A stretch of DNA of 64,000 nucleotides, from contig CAVSRB010000003.1 in the NCBI GenBank assembly GCA_963730305.1, forward strand, positions 558,001-622,000, given 5' to 3'. Positions 51,952-61,609 of the stretch are shown here, piece by piece; position 1 is the first letter of the stretch; each line of letters begins with the position of its first letter. Below the pieces are notes generated by a model. It was not told the DNA's origin, made no database searches, and worked only from the letters and a program-made list of their open reading frames with translations. The position numbers were made by a program, and so were the translations under genes. The DNA comes from CAMYMQ01 sp963730305. Lineage in GTDB: Bacteria > Pseudomonadota > Alphaproteobacteria > Bin65.

Positions 51952-53048
51952 TCAGGCCGGCGCCCCGGCGGTCGCGGCGATCTGCGCGGCCATCAGGTCC
52001 TGCAACGCATCCGCGTCGGCGCCGTCGGCCCAACGCTTGTACCAGTCGACGGTCAGCGCCAGCGCCCGGTCGAGGTCGAGCGCCGGCCGCCAGCCGAGCC
52101 GGTCGGCCGCGAGCGACGAATCGAGGGTCAGCAGGGTCGCCTCGTGCGGCGCGTCGACGGGCGGGTCGGCGCGCCAGGTCGGCACCGCCGCCCCAGGCGG
52201 CGGCCAAGCCGGTCGACCACCTGGTCGACCCGGTAGAACTGTTCCGAGGACGGCCCGAAATTCCACGCCCGCGCCCACGCCGCGCGCCCATCCTCGCCGG
52301 CAAGGCGCTGGGCCAGCATCAGGTAGCCGGCCAGCGGCTCGATCACGTGCTGCCACGGCCGCACCGCGTCGGGGTTGCGCACGATCAGCGCGTTCCCGGA
52401 GGTGAAGGCGCGCATCGCATCCGGGACCAGCCGGTCCTCGCTCCAGTCGCCGCCGCCGATGACGTTGCCGGCGCGCGCGGTCGCCACCGCCGGCCCGCCG
52501 GCGAAGAAGGCGCCGCGCCAGGCCTGGGCGGCCAGCTCGGCCGCGGCCTTGCTCAGTCCATAGGGCTCCGAGCCGCCGAGCGGATCGTCCTCGGCGAAGG
52601 CGTCGCCCGTCTCCGGGTTGGCGTAGACCTTGTCGGTGGTCACCACCACCACCGCCTCCAGCCCCGGGCAGTCGCGGCAGGCGTCGAGCAGGTGGGCCGT
52701 GCCCATGACGTTGACCGCGAAGGTCTCGACCGGCTCGGCATAGCTGCGCCGGACCAGCGACTGGGCGGCGAGGTGCAGCACGACCTGGGGCCGGAACGCG
52801 CCCAGCGACCGGGCGAGCGCATCGCGGTCGAGGATGTCGGCGATCTCCGACTGGCACAGGCCGGCGATGCCCGCGGCCTCGAACAGGTCGTGGTCCCGCT
52901 CGGGCTCCAGCGCATAGCCGTGCACCCGCGCGCCCATGCGCGCGAGCCACAGGGTCAGCCAGGCGCCCTTGAATCCGGTATGCCCGGTCAGGAAGACGCG
53001 CCGGCCCGACCAGAACCCCGGGTCGACGCCGAGGCCGCCGCTCACCAT
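51952..53048 (-). pseudogene. rfbG: CDP-glucose 4,6-dehydratase, frame broken once
   Basis: Reconstructed as about 365 residues from ATG 53048. The Rossmann motif is VFLTGHTGFKGAWLTLWLARMGARVHGY. LHLAAQSLVRRSYAEPVETFAVNVMGT, VVVVTTDKVYAN, PYGLSKAAAE (YxxxK) and AWNFGPSSEQFYRVDQVVD are all characteristic of CDP-glucose dehydratases. A one-base deletion in the G-run at about 52188-52195 shifts the frame. Restoring it joins VVDRLGRRL to AAVPTWRADPPVDAPHEATLL. It makes CDP-4-keto-6-deoxyglucose from CDP-glucose, between the rfbF and rfbH steps. Confidence 0.88.
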
Positions 53049-53809
53049 GATTTCCAGGGGGCCTTGCCCGACTCCCACAACTCTTCGAGCAGCCGCTTCT
53101 CGCGCAGCGTGTCCATCGGCTGCCAGAAGCCGTCGTGGTTGAAGCACTGCAGCTCGCCGGCGTCGGCCAGGCGGCGCAGCGGCGCCTCCTCCCACGAGGT
53201 CTGGTCGCCGTCGATGACGTCGAGCGCGCGCGGCTCGAGCACGAAGAAGCCGCCGTTGATCCGGTCGCCGGCGTTGTGCGCCTTCTCGTGGAAGCCGGTC
53301 ACCGCCGTGCCGTCGAGCGACAGCGAGCCGAACCGGGCCGCCGGCACCACGCCGGTCACGGTCGCCGCCCGGCCATGCTTGCGGTGGAAGGCGATCGACG
53401 CCTTGACGTCGATGTCGGCGACGCCGTCGCCATAGGTCATGCAGAAGGCGCCGTCGGAGACGTAGGGCCGGATCCGCTTGAGCCGGCCGCCGGTCTTGGT
53501 GTTCAGGCCGGTGTCGATCAGCGTCACCTTCCACTGCTCGGCGCGGCCCTTGTGGACCTCGACCTGGTTGGCGCCCAGGTCGATGGTGACGTCGGCCATG
53601 TGCAGGAAGTAGTTGGAGAAGAACTCCTTGATGACGTAGCCGCGATAGCCGAGGCAGATGACGAACTCGGTGATCCCGTGGGCCTCGTAGATCTTCATGA
53701 TGTGCCACAGGATCGGCCGGCCGCCGATCTCGACCATCGGCTTGGGCTTGAGCTCGGTCTCCTCCGAGAGCCGGGTGCCGAGCCCGCCGGCGAGCAGCAC
53801 CGCCTTCAT
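53042..53809 (-). CDS. rfbF: Glucose-1-phosphate cytidylyltransferase
   Basis: 255 residues. The nucleotidyltransferase opening MKAVLLAGGLGTRLSEETEL is followed by KPKPMVEIGGRPILWHIMKIY, FVICLGYRGYVIKEFFSNYF, MTYGDGVADID (catalytic Asp) and RINGGFFVLEP. The combination is diagnostic of RfbF, which makes CDP-glucose from CTP and glucose-1-phosphate. It overlaps rfbG by 7 bp and rfbH by 4 bp, so the three form one coupled operon. Confidence 0.95.
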   Translation of the reverse strand: MKAVLLAGGLGTRLSEETELKPKPMVEIGGRPILWHIMKIYEAHGITEFVICLGYRGYVIKEFFSNYFLHMADVTIDLGANQVEVHKGRAEQWKVTLIDTGLNTKTGGRLKRIRPYVSDGAFCMTYGDGVADIDVKASIAFHRKHGRAATVTGVVPAARFGSLSLDGTAVTGFHEKAHNAGDRINGGFFVLEPRALDVIDGDQTSWEEAPLRRLADAGELQCFNHDGFWQPMDTLREKRLLEELWESGKAPWKSW

Positions 53810-55119
53810 CGCCGGGCCTCCCGCACGAAGGCCGCGATGGTCTCGACCATGTAGTCGATCTGCTCGCTCCCGATGCCGGGCCAGACGCCGATCCAGAAGG
53901 ACCGGTTCATGATCGTGTCGGTCACCGACAAATCGGAGACGACCCGGTGGGCGACGCCCTTGAAGGCGGGCTGGCGGACCAGGTTGCCGGCGAACAACAG
54001 ACGCGTGCCGATCCTGTTCGCCTCGAGGTGGCGGGTCAGCGCGTTGCGCTCGAACGGCGCGCCCTCGCGCACGGTCATCAGGTAGCCGAACCAGCTCGGC
54101 TCGGCGTGGGGCGCCGGCTCGGGCAGGTGGAAGAATTCGTGCAGCTGCTCGGCCTTGAGCCGCTCCGACAGCGCGCTCCAGTTCTCGCGCCGGCGGGCGA
54201 CGAAGCGGTCGAGCTTGTCGAGCTGGCTGGCGCCGATGGCCGCCTGCATGTCGGTCATCTTCAGGTTATAGCCGAGGTGGGAATAGATGTACTTGTGGTC
54301 GTAGCCGTGCGGCAGGTCGCCGAGCTGCCAGCCGAACCGGTTGTTGCAGGTGTTGTCGAAGCCCGGCGCGCAATAGCAGTCGCGGCCCCAGTCGCGGAAG
54401 CTCGACAATACCGTCAGCAGCATCTTGTCGCTGCCGAACACCGCCCCGCCCTCGCCCGTGGTGATGTGGTGGGCCGGATAGAAGCTGAGCGTACCGAGGT
54501 CGCCGTAGCTGCCGACCGGCGCGCCGCGGTAGGTCGCGCCGAAGGCGTCGCAGCAGTCCTCGACCACCCACAGGTCGTGGGCCTTGGCCACTTCCATGAC
54601 GGCGTCGAGGTTGAACGGGTTGCCCAGGGTGTGGGCGATCATGATCGCCCGGGTCTTGTCGGTGACCGCCGCCGCCAGGTCGTCCGGATCGATGTCGGCG
54701 TTGGGCAGCGTGACGTCGCAGAAGACCGGGATGCAGCCGGCCTGGACGATCGGCGCCACCGTGGTCGGGAAACCGGCGGCCACCGTGATCACCTCCGACC
54801 CCGGCTCGATCCGCCGGTCCTTCAGCTTCCACGAGGTCAGCGCCGAGAAGGCGAGCAGGTTGGCGGCCGAGCCCGAGACGGTCAGGCGCGCCTCGCGCAC
54901 GCCGAAGCGCTCGGCGATCCGGCGCTCGAAGCCCTCGGCGTGGGGGCCGGCGGTCAGCCACAGGTCGAGCGAGGCGTCGACCAGCGCGACCGCGTCGTCG
55001 GCATCGAGCACCTTGCCGCTGACCGGGATGTAGGTTTCGCCGGGAACGAAGGCTTTCGCCCGGGTCGCGTCCGCGGCATAGCCACGGACGAGGGCCAGGA
55101 TGTCTTGACGCCGGTCCAT
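53806..55119 (-). CDS. rfbH: CDP-6-deoxy-4-hexulose-3-dehydratase (E1, DegT family)
   Basis: 437 residues from ATG 55119, chosen over an upstream frame because AAGGGA lies before it. It is a PMP-dependent DegT/AscC fold. The active-site histidine replacing the usual lysine is in SFYPAHHITTGEGGAVF near residue 220. The iron-sulphur cysteines follow in RDWGRDCYCAPGFDNTCNNRF. Needs an E3 reductase partner (RfbI/AscD), which is not in the window. Together with rfbF and rfbG it leads to a CDP-3,6-dideoxyhexose for O-antigen. Confidence 0.95.
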   Translation of the reverse strand: MDRRQDILALVRGYAADATRAKAFVPGETYIPVSGKVLDADDAVALVDASLDLWLTAGPHAEGFERRIAERFGVREARLTVSGSAANLLAFSALTSWKLKDRRIEPGSEVITVAAGFPTTVAPIVQAGCIPVFCDVTLPNADIDPDDLAAAVTDKTRAIMIAHTLGNPFNLDAVMEVAKAHDLWVVEDCCDAFGATYRGAPVGSYGDLGTLSFYPAHHITTGEGGAVFGSDKMLLTVLSSFRDWGRDCYCAPGFDNTCNNRFGWQLGDLPHGYDHKYIYSHLGYNLKMTDMQAAIGASQLDKLDRFVARRRENWSALSERLKAEQLHEFFHLPEPAPHAEPSWFGYLMTVREGAPFERNALTRHLEANRIGTRLLFAGNLVRQPAFKGVAHRVVSDLSVTDTIMNRSFWIGVWPGIGSEQIDYMVETIAAFVREARR

Positions 55120-55250
55120 TCGGTCCCTTCGGGTTCCCCAAGCGGCGCGAATGTAGACGGTTACGGCGAACCAGCGCAATCAGCGCCGGCACTTTGTGCA
55201 ACGGCCGATGAGTGGTATTCGAACCGCTCCAAACCCGCCCAAGGAGCCCC

Positions 55251-56693
55251 ATGGCGGCCCCCGCTACCCTGCAACGGCCCCGGTTCGCCCTGCTCGACCG
55301 CCCGCTGACCTGGCGCGACGCCGCGATCGTCGTCGCGCTGGCCCTGATCGTGCGCCTGGCCGACATCTGGACGCTGTCGGGGGTCCAGAACGGCTTCTAT
55401 TTCGGCGAGAGCGTCGGCGAATACGTCAGCCACGCCCTGCGATGGCAGCAGCAGGGCCATTTCTGGTCGTATCTGGGCGGCACGATCGTGCTGCCGCCCG
55501 AGCGGGCGCCGGGCTATTTCTGGTTCCTGTCGGGCATCTTCACCCTGTTCGGCAAGTCGGCCGCGGCCGTCGCCATCGTCCAGGGCGTGCTCGACGCCGG
55601 AACCTGCCTGCTGATCGGCCTGCTCGCCCGGCCGCTCGGCCCCGCCGCCGCCCGGCTCGCCGGCCTGAGCGCGGCGCTGTGGCCGACCCTGGTGATCCAT
55701 TCGGCGCTGGTGCTGCAGGATACGCTGTTCCTGTTCTTCCTGACCGGCTTCCTCGTCCTGCTGGTCGCCTTCGCGCGACGGCCCGGCTACCGGCTCGCCG
55801 CCGGGGTCGGCCTGCTGTTCGGCCTCGCCTTCATGGCCAGGGCGGTGATCCAGTTCCTGCCCCCGGTGATGCTGGTCGCGATCGCGCTCTTGGCCTGGCG
55901 AAAGCACCGCCGGGCGGCGCCGACGGTGCTGGCGCCGCTGGTCTTCCTGGTCGCCATGCTGGTGCCGCTGTCGCCGCTGGTCTACCGCAACGCCACCGCC
56001 TTCCACACGATCGCGCCGACCACCCAGTCCGGCCTGCATGCGCTGTTCTGGACCACCACGCTGATCCACATGGACCAGCGCGGCACGACCTTCGACGCCG
56101 AATCGTTGCGCACCCAGGCGCGCTACCGGGCGTGGCTCAAGGAGAAGGGCCTGTCCGAGCAGGGACTGAACCCGTTCCAGGTCGACGCCCTGCGGCGCCG
56201 GCGCGCGGTCGAGGAGCTGCTCCAGATCCCGCTGACGCGGCTGGTCAAGGTCTGGGTCCAGGGCGCGGCCATCAACCTGCTGTCGCCGTCGGTCCTGTCC
56301 GACGCCCGGGTCCGCGCCCTGCCCCGGCCGAGCTTCTACGCGACCGCGGGCAAGGGCCTGTTCGGCCGGGCCTGGGCCTATTTCTTCGCCGATCCGGGCT
56401 GGTTCCAGATCGTGGTGCTGATCGGCCTGGCGGGCTCGGTGCTCGCCTTCGCGTTCCAGCTCTGGGGTCTGGCGGCGCTGTACCGGTTCAGCCGGCTCGC
56501 CGCCGTCGGCACAGTGCTGTTCGTCGCCTACTTCCTGGCGATCAGCGGGCCGACCGCCGGCCCCAAGTACCGCATGCCGTTCGAGCCGGTGATGATCGTG
56601 CTGTTCGCGCTCGGGCTCGAGGCCGCGGGGCGGCGGATCAGGCGACGGCGCGCGGCGGCATCCGTGGCGCCATCGCCCACGCCGCCAAGCTAG
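55251..56693 (+). CDS. GT39-like membrane glycosyltransferase (ArnT/PMT fold)
   Basis: 480 residues from ATG 55251 (AAGGAG upstream). About ten TM helices are predicted. TM1 is preceded by RPLTWRDAAIVVALALIVRLADIW, and the first periplasmic loop contains FYFGESVGEYVSHALRW and PPERAPGYFWFLSG, typical of lipid-phosphosugar-dependent (GT-C) glycosyltransferases. A central charged loop (FDAESLRTQARYRAWLKEKGLSEQ) and a basic tail follow. It is divergent from rfbH over 131 bp and probably uses undecaprenyl-linked sugar made by the GT2 enzyme. Confidence 0.85.
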   Translation: MAAPATLQRPRFALLDRPLTWRDAAIVVALALIVRLADIWTLSGVQNGFYFGESVGEYVSHALRWQQQGHFWSYLGGTIVLPPERAPGYFWFLSGIFTLFGKSAAAVAIVQGVLDAGTCLLIGLLARPLGPAAARLAGLSAALWPTLVIHSALVLQDTLFLFFLTGFLVLLVAFARRPGYRLAAGVGLLFGLAFMARAVIQFLPPVMLVAIALLAWRKHRRAAPTVLAPLVFLVAMLVPLSPLVYRNATAFHTIAPTTQSGLHALFWTTTLIHMDQRGTTFDAESLRTQARYRAWLKEKGLSEQGLNPFQVDALRRRRAVEELLQIPLTRLVKVWVQGAAINLLSPSVLSDARVRALPRPSFYATAGKGLFGRAWAYFFADPGWFQIVVLIGLAGSVLAFAFQLWGLAALYRFSRLAAVGTVLFVAYFLAISGPTAGPKYRMPFEPVMIVLFALGLEAAGRRIRRRRAAASVAPSPTPPS

Positions 56694-56730
56694 GCTGGCG
56701 TCGCGACAACACGATAACGGGGAGGACATC

Positions 56731-57498
56731 ATGGCCGGACGACTTGACGGCAAGGTCTGCGTGGTCACCGGCGGCGCCGGCAGCCTGGGACTGGCGAGCG
56801 CCGCGCTGTTCGCGCAGGAAGGCGGCCGGGTGCTGCTGGTCGACCGCGACGAGGAGCGGCTGGAAACGGCGCGCGCACAGCTGGACGCGCCGGCCGACAC
56901 CGTCGCCGCGATCGCCGCCGACGTGTCCGACGCCGAGCAGACCCGGCGCTATCTCGACCGCGCGGTCGAGCGCTGGGGCAAGATCGACGTGCTGTTCTCC
57001 AACGCCGGCGTCAGCGGCGTGATCGCACCGGTCACCGACTATCCCGAGGACGTGTTCGATCAGGTCATGGCGGTCAACGTGCGCGCCGCCTTCCTGGCCT
57101 GCAAATACGGCCTGCCGCGGATGAACGACGGCGGCAGCGTGATCGTGACGTCGAGCGTGGTCGGCGTGACCAGCGATCCCGGCATCTGCGCCTACGCGAC
57201 GTCGAAGCACGCCGTCATCGGCCTGGTGCGCACGGTCGCCAAGGAGGCCGCGGCGCGCAGCATCCGCGTCAACGTGCTGGCGCCCGGGCCGATCGACAAC
57301 GACTTCCAGGCGACGATCGAGGACGGCATCACCGAAGCGATCGGCCGCAACGCGACCGAATTGATCGATTCGCGCATCCCCCTCGGCCGCCACGCCGCCG
57401 CCGGCGAGGTCGCGCGCCTGGCGCTGTTCCTGGCATCCGACGAGAGCAGCTTCTCGACCGGCGGCGTCTACCTGTCGGACGGCGGCTTCACGATCTGA
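56731..57498 (+). CDS. SDR family oxidoreductase
   Basis: A 255-residue classical short-chain dehydrogenase: cofactor motif VTGGAGSLGLASAAL near residue 12, NAGVSG near 90, catalytic Ser in IVTSSVVGV near 138, and YATSK near 155. The C-terminus FLASDESSFSTGGVYLSDGGF is typical. GGGGAGGAC lies just before the ATG. The aspartate at the end of strand 2 (VDRDEERL) suggests NAD(H) preference. It stands alone between the LPS block and the TPR genes; the substrate is unknown. Confidence 0.92.
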   Translation: MAGRLDGKVCVVTGGAGSLGLASAALFAQEGGRVLLVDRDEERLETARAQLDAPADTVAAIAADVSDAEQTRRYLDRAVERWGKIDVLFSNAGVSGVIAPVTDYPEDVFDQVMAVNVRAAFLACKYGLPRMNDGGSVIVTSSVVGVTSDPGICAYATSKHAVIGLVRTVAKEAAARSIRVNVLAPGPIDNDFQATIEDGITEAIGRNATELIDSRIPLGRHAAAGEVARLALFLASDESSFSTGGVYLSDGGFTI

Positions 57499-57517
57499 CC
57501 CGGACGGTCTCGATCCG

Positions 57518-60500
57518 CTAACGGGCGTCGGCGCCGCGCTTCGAGGCGGGATCGCGGACCGCCGACAGCTCCGCCCGGCTCGCCGGCCGCAGCCGCGGCA
57601 GCAGGCGCCGGGACCTGTCGGCGCGGAGCTTGTCGGCCGCCAGGCCGCGCACCGCCGTGAGGTGCCGGAACGAGGTGTGGCGGAACTTGTCGAGCGTCGG
57701 CGACAGCCGCGCGCCGTTGGTCGCCGCCTTCTGGATGGTGTCCTTGTTCTCCTTGCTGACCGTGGTCTCGAAGGCGAACTTGCTGTTGAGCAGGTGCCGG
57801 CCGGCGATCAGGAAGTTCTCGGGATTGCGCGGCCGCCCCCTGAACAGCACCTCGTAGTGGAGATGCGGCCCGGTGCTGCGGCCGGTCGAGCCGAGCAGGC
57901 CGACGACCTGGCGGAAGCCGACCCACTGGCCCTTGGTCACGATGATCTTGCTCAGGTGGGCGTAGCGCGTGCGCATGCCGTTGCCGTGATCGACCTCGAC
58001 CAGCCAGCCGTAGCCGGAATGCCATTCCGCATAGGTCACCCGCCCCGCCGCCGTGGCGTGCACCGGGGTGCCGATCTCGTTGACCAGGTCGAGGCCCTCG
58101 TGGAACTTCTTGTTCTCGTTGATCGGGTCCTGGCGAATGCCGAACCGGCTCGACAGCCGGAAATGGTCCAGCGGCGGTACCAGCGGCATCGACTTGTAGG
58201 CCAGCCCCCAGTTCTCGTACGACACCGCGATATACGGATTGATGCGGATCGCGGCGTCGTAGTCGGCGATCGCCTGCTCGATCTTGTTCAACGCGGCGTA
58301 GGCGTTGCCCCGGCGGTAGTAGGCCACGGCCGACTTGGGGTCGCGCTCGATCGCGGTGTCGTAGTCGTTGATGGCCTTGTTGTATTTCTCGAGGTCGGCG
58401 TAGGCGTTGCCGCGGGCGTAGTGGGCGTTGGCGTAGTTGGGATTGAGCTTCAGGGTCCGGTCGAAGTCCGCGATCGCCTTGCTATAGCGCCGCAGGCTCG
58501 CCCACGCCGCGCCCCGGCGGTAATGCGCGCTCGCCGATCCCGGCGCCAGCGCCAGCGCCCGGTCGAAGTCCGCGATCGCCTGCTCGTAGCGCCGCAGCCG
58601 CGCCCGCGCCGTGCCCCGGCTGTAGTAGGCCAGCGCCCGCCGCGGATCGAGACGGATCGCTTCGTCATAGTCCGCGATCGCCTTCTCGTACCGGTTCAGG
58701 TGCCGGTAGGTCGTGCCCCGGTTGAAGTAGATCGCCGCGTCCCCCGGCGCGAGCTTGATCGCCGCATCGTAGTCCGCCAGCGCCTTGTCGTACTGGTTCA
58801 GGTCCCGGTAGGCGTTGCCCCGGTTGTGGTGCGCCGCCGCGAAGCGCGGGTCGAGCTCGAGCGCCCGGTCGTAGTCCGCGATCGCCGTCGCGAACCGGTT
58901 CACGCTGGCGTAGCTGATGCCCCGGTTGAAGTAGGCCACCGCGTTGCGCGGGTTCAGCGCCAGCGCCTGGTCGAAGTCCGCGATCGCCTTCTGGTGCTGG
59001 TTCAGCTTGGCGTAGGCCACGCCCCGGTTGTTGAACGCCTCGGCGTGGCGCGGTTCGAGCCCGATCGCCTGGTCGTAGTCCGCGATCGCCTTCTCGTACC
59101 GGCCCAGCCGGGCATAGGCGATGCCCCGGTTGTAGTAGACCGCCGCATCCCGCGGGTTGAGCGCCAGCGCCTTATCGAAGTCCGCCACCGCCGCCCGGTA
59201 GCGCTTCAGGTGGGCGCGTGCGTTGCCGCGGCCGTAATAGGCGTCGCCGTGGCGCGGATCGAGCTTGAGCGCCCGGCCGAAGTCGGCGATCGCCTGCTCG
59301 TACTGCTCCAGGCTGGCGTAGGCGCTGGCCCGGTTGTAGTAGGCCGCGGCGTCGCGCGGGTTGAGCTTGAGCGCCGCGTCGAAGTCCGGCGATCGCGCGC
59401 TTGTGCTTGTTCAGGTTGGCGTAGGCGGTGCCGCGGTCGTAGTAGGCGTTGGCGTCGTCGGGCTTGAGCTTGAGCGCCGCGTCGAAGTCCGTGATCGCCT
59501 TCGCGTAGCGCTTCAAATGCGCGTAGGCGATGCCCCGGCTGTACAGCGCCACCGCGTCACGTGGAGACAGCTTCAACGCCGCGTCGAAGTCCGAGACGGC
59601 TTTGGAGAACTGGCTCAGGTTGGAATGGGCGATGCCGCGGCTGAAGAAGGCGCGCTTGTCGCTCGGATCCAGGCCGACCGCCTGGTCGAAGTCGGCGATC
59701 GCCTTCTCGTACTGCTTGAGGTTGGCGTAGGCCGTACCGCGATTGTAGTAGGCCTCGGCGTCGCCCGGATCGATCGCGACCACCTTGTCGAAGTCCGCCA
59801 CCGCCTTTTCGTACTGGGCCAGGTTGGCGTGCGCGACGCCGCGGTTGTAGAAGGCGGTCGCGTCGTCCGGCTTCAGCTCGATCGCCTTGCCGAAGTCCGC
59901 CACCGCTTCGGCGTAGCGCCGCACCTTCGCGTAGGCGGCGCCCCGGCGGAAATAGGTGGAGGCGTCTTTCGGGCGCAGCTCGATGGCCTGGCCGAAGTCG
60001 GCGATCGCCCGCCAGTAGTCCGCCATCCTGACGAAGGCCTTGCCGCGGTCGTAGTAGGAATTGACGTCGCGCGGGCTGAGCGCGAGCGCCCGGCCGAAGT
60101 CGGCGATAGCCTCCGGGTCGCGGCCGAGCTGCGCATAGGCGCTGCCACGCTTGTAGAGCGTCGCAGGGTCCCGCGCTCGGAGCCGAAGCGCCGCGTCGAA
60201 ATCGGCGATCGCGCGGGTGTAGCGGCCGAGGCTGAAGTTGGCGTGGCCCCGATCCCGATAGGCGACGGCGAGCGATGGGTTCAGGCGCAGCGCCTGGTTA
60301 TAGTCGACGATCGCCTTGCGATAGGCGCCCAGGCGACGATAGGCGTTGCCGCGCTTGTAGTGGGTGATGTGGTTGCCAGGCTCCAGGCGCAGCGCCCGGT
60401 TGTAGTCGACGATCGCCCGCCGGTACCGCTTGAGGCTGGCGTAGGTCTCGCCTCGTTTGAAGAAGGCCGCGGGATCGCGCGGGTTGTAGCGGATCGCCTT

Positions 60501-61397
60501 GGTCAGGTCGCCGATCGCCTTCTCGTACTCGTGCAGGCTGGAATAGGCGATGCCCCGATTGTAGAAGGCGATCGCGTCCTTCGGCTTCGACCGCAGCAGC
60601 AGGTCGTAGTTCTTGATCGCCTCGTCGAACTTGCCGAGGTTGGAATAGGCGGCGCCGCGGAAATAGTAGGCTTCCGCGAAACGCGGGTTCAGACGGATCG
60701 CCGTGCCGAGGCTGTCGATCGACTTCGCATAGTCGTTGATGTTGTAGAGCGCGATGCCGCGGTCGTAGTAGGCCCGGTACAGGCGCTTGTTGAGCGCGAT
60801 CGCCCGGTCGTAGTCCACGATCGCCTTGCGGTATCGGTTGAGGTTGGCGTAGGCCAGTCCCCGGCCGTGGTGGGCGTCCGCACTGCGCGGGTTGAGCTCG
60901 ATCACCCGGCCGAAGTCGGCGATCGCCTTCTTGAAGTCGTCCAGCTTGGCGTAGGTGACAGCGCGGGCATAGTAGGCGGCGGTGTAGCGAGGCTTGATCG
61001 CGACCGCGCGGCCGAAGTCCTCGATCGCCTTGTCGTATTTGCCGCGCGCGGCGTAGGCCCGGCCCCGCCGGAAATGGATCAGCGACCAGTCCAGGCGCTT
61101 CTTGGCGAACAGGGTCAGGAGCCTGCTGCAGCCGTCGATCGCCTGCTGGGGCTTGCGGCTCCGGCACTCCTTCAGGCTCGCGTAGTAGGAGGGTGCGGCG
61201 GCGGCAACCGGCGCGACGATGACCGATCCGGCGGCAACGGCGGCGACGACCGCGGCCCGGACGCCGGTGACGACGATCCGAGCGCGGCCGGTCTCGCGCC
61301 GGGCCGCGACAGGACCGACCGCACGCGGGCGCACGCGCAACGCGCCTCGGCGATCAGCTCCGTTCTGCGGCACCCCCACGGACAGGGCTCCCCTCAT
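57518..61397 (-). pseudogene. Secreted TPR protein with C-terminal M23 peptidase, copy 1 (frame broken once)
   Basis: Reconstructed as about 1292 residues from ATG 61397: an N-terminal signal/anchor (AAVVAAVAAGSVIVAPVAAAAPSY), then about 28 consecutive 34-residue TPRs (consensus AIADFDxALxLxPxxAxAYYNRGxAYAxLxxYEKAI). A C-terminal LytM/M23 peptidase follows with zinc motifs HEGLDL and GPHLHYEV, all catalytic residues present, ending in a basic tail. The frame is shifted at about 59388 by an extra G in GTCCGGCGATCG; the second copy lacks it. Such proteins are exported and may remodel or bind peptidoglycan through the M23 domain while the TPR array binds partners. Confidence 0.85.
58353..59591. 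repeat. 1.24 kb direct duplication, unit 1 (TPR-encoding)
   Basis: Compared by eye with 62343-63579, offset 3990. I found six substitutions and two single-base indels over the 1.24 kb, so identity is above 99%. The flanks diverge sharply into related but clearly different TPR sequence. The tract therefore marks a recent duplication or gene-conversion event between the two TPR-M23 genes. Confidence 0.9.
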
Positions 61398-61609
61398 TGG
61401 ACCCGGACTCCTCAATCCTTAACGCGGGGCGATGCTTGCTCCCCAATGAAAAGACTTTGTTAACCATAAATATTCAGCGGCCCTGTTGCGGACTTGTCAC
61501 ATTCCTCCCGCGGGATCACCCGCCCTCGTCCCCGCCTCGTCTCGACCTCAACTTTGACGATTGCTACGGTCGCTACAGCGGCCGGAAATCGCCAGCATGC
61601 GCTTGCACG
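61398..61609. other. Intergenic region between the two TPR-M23 genes
   Basis: 212 bp upstream of copy 1 and downstream of copy 2, relatively AT-rich near 61440-61480 (GTTAACCATAAATATTCAG). It probably carries the promoter of copy 1. A GAGGAG lies 9 to 14 bases before its ATG. No other feature is seen. Confidence 0.5.

Noticed and set aside
58200..61100. Regularly spaced repeats resembling a CRISPR-like array
   Set aside because: The period is 102 bp with gradual sequence variation and an open frame encoding TPRs. There are no constant repeats with unique spacers and no cas genes.
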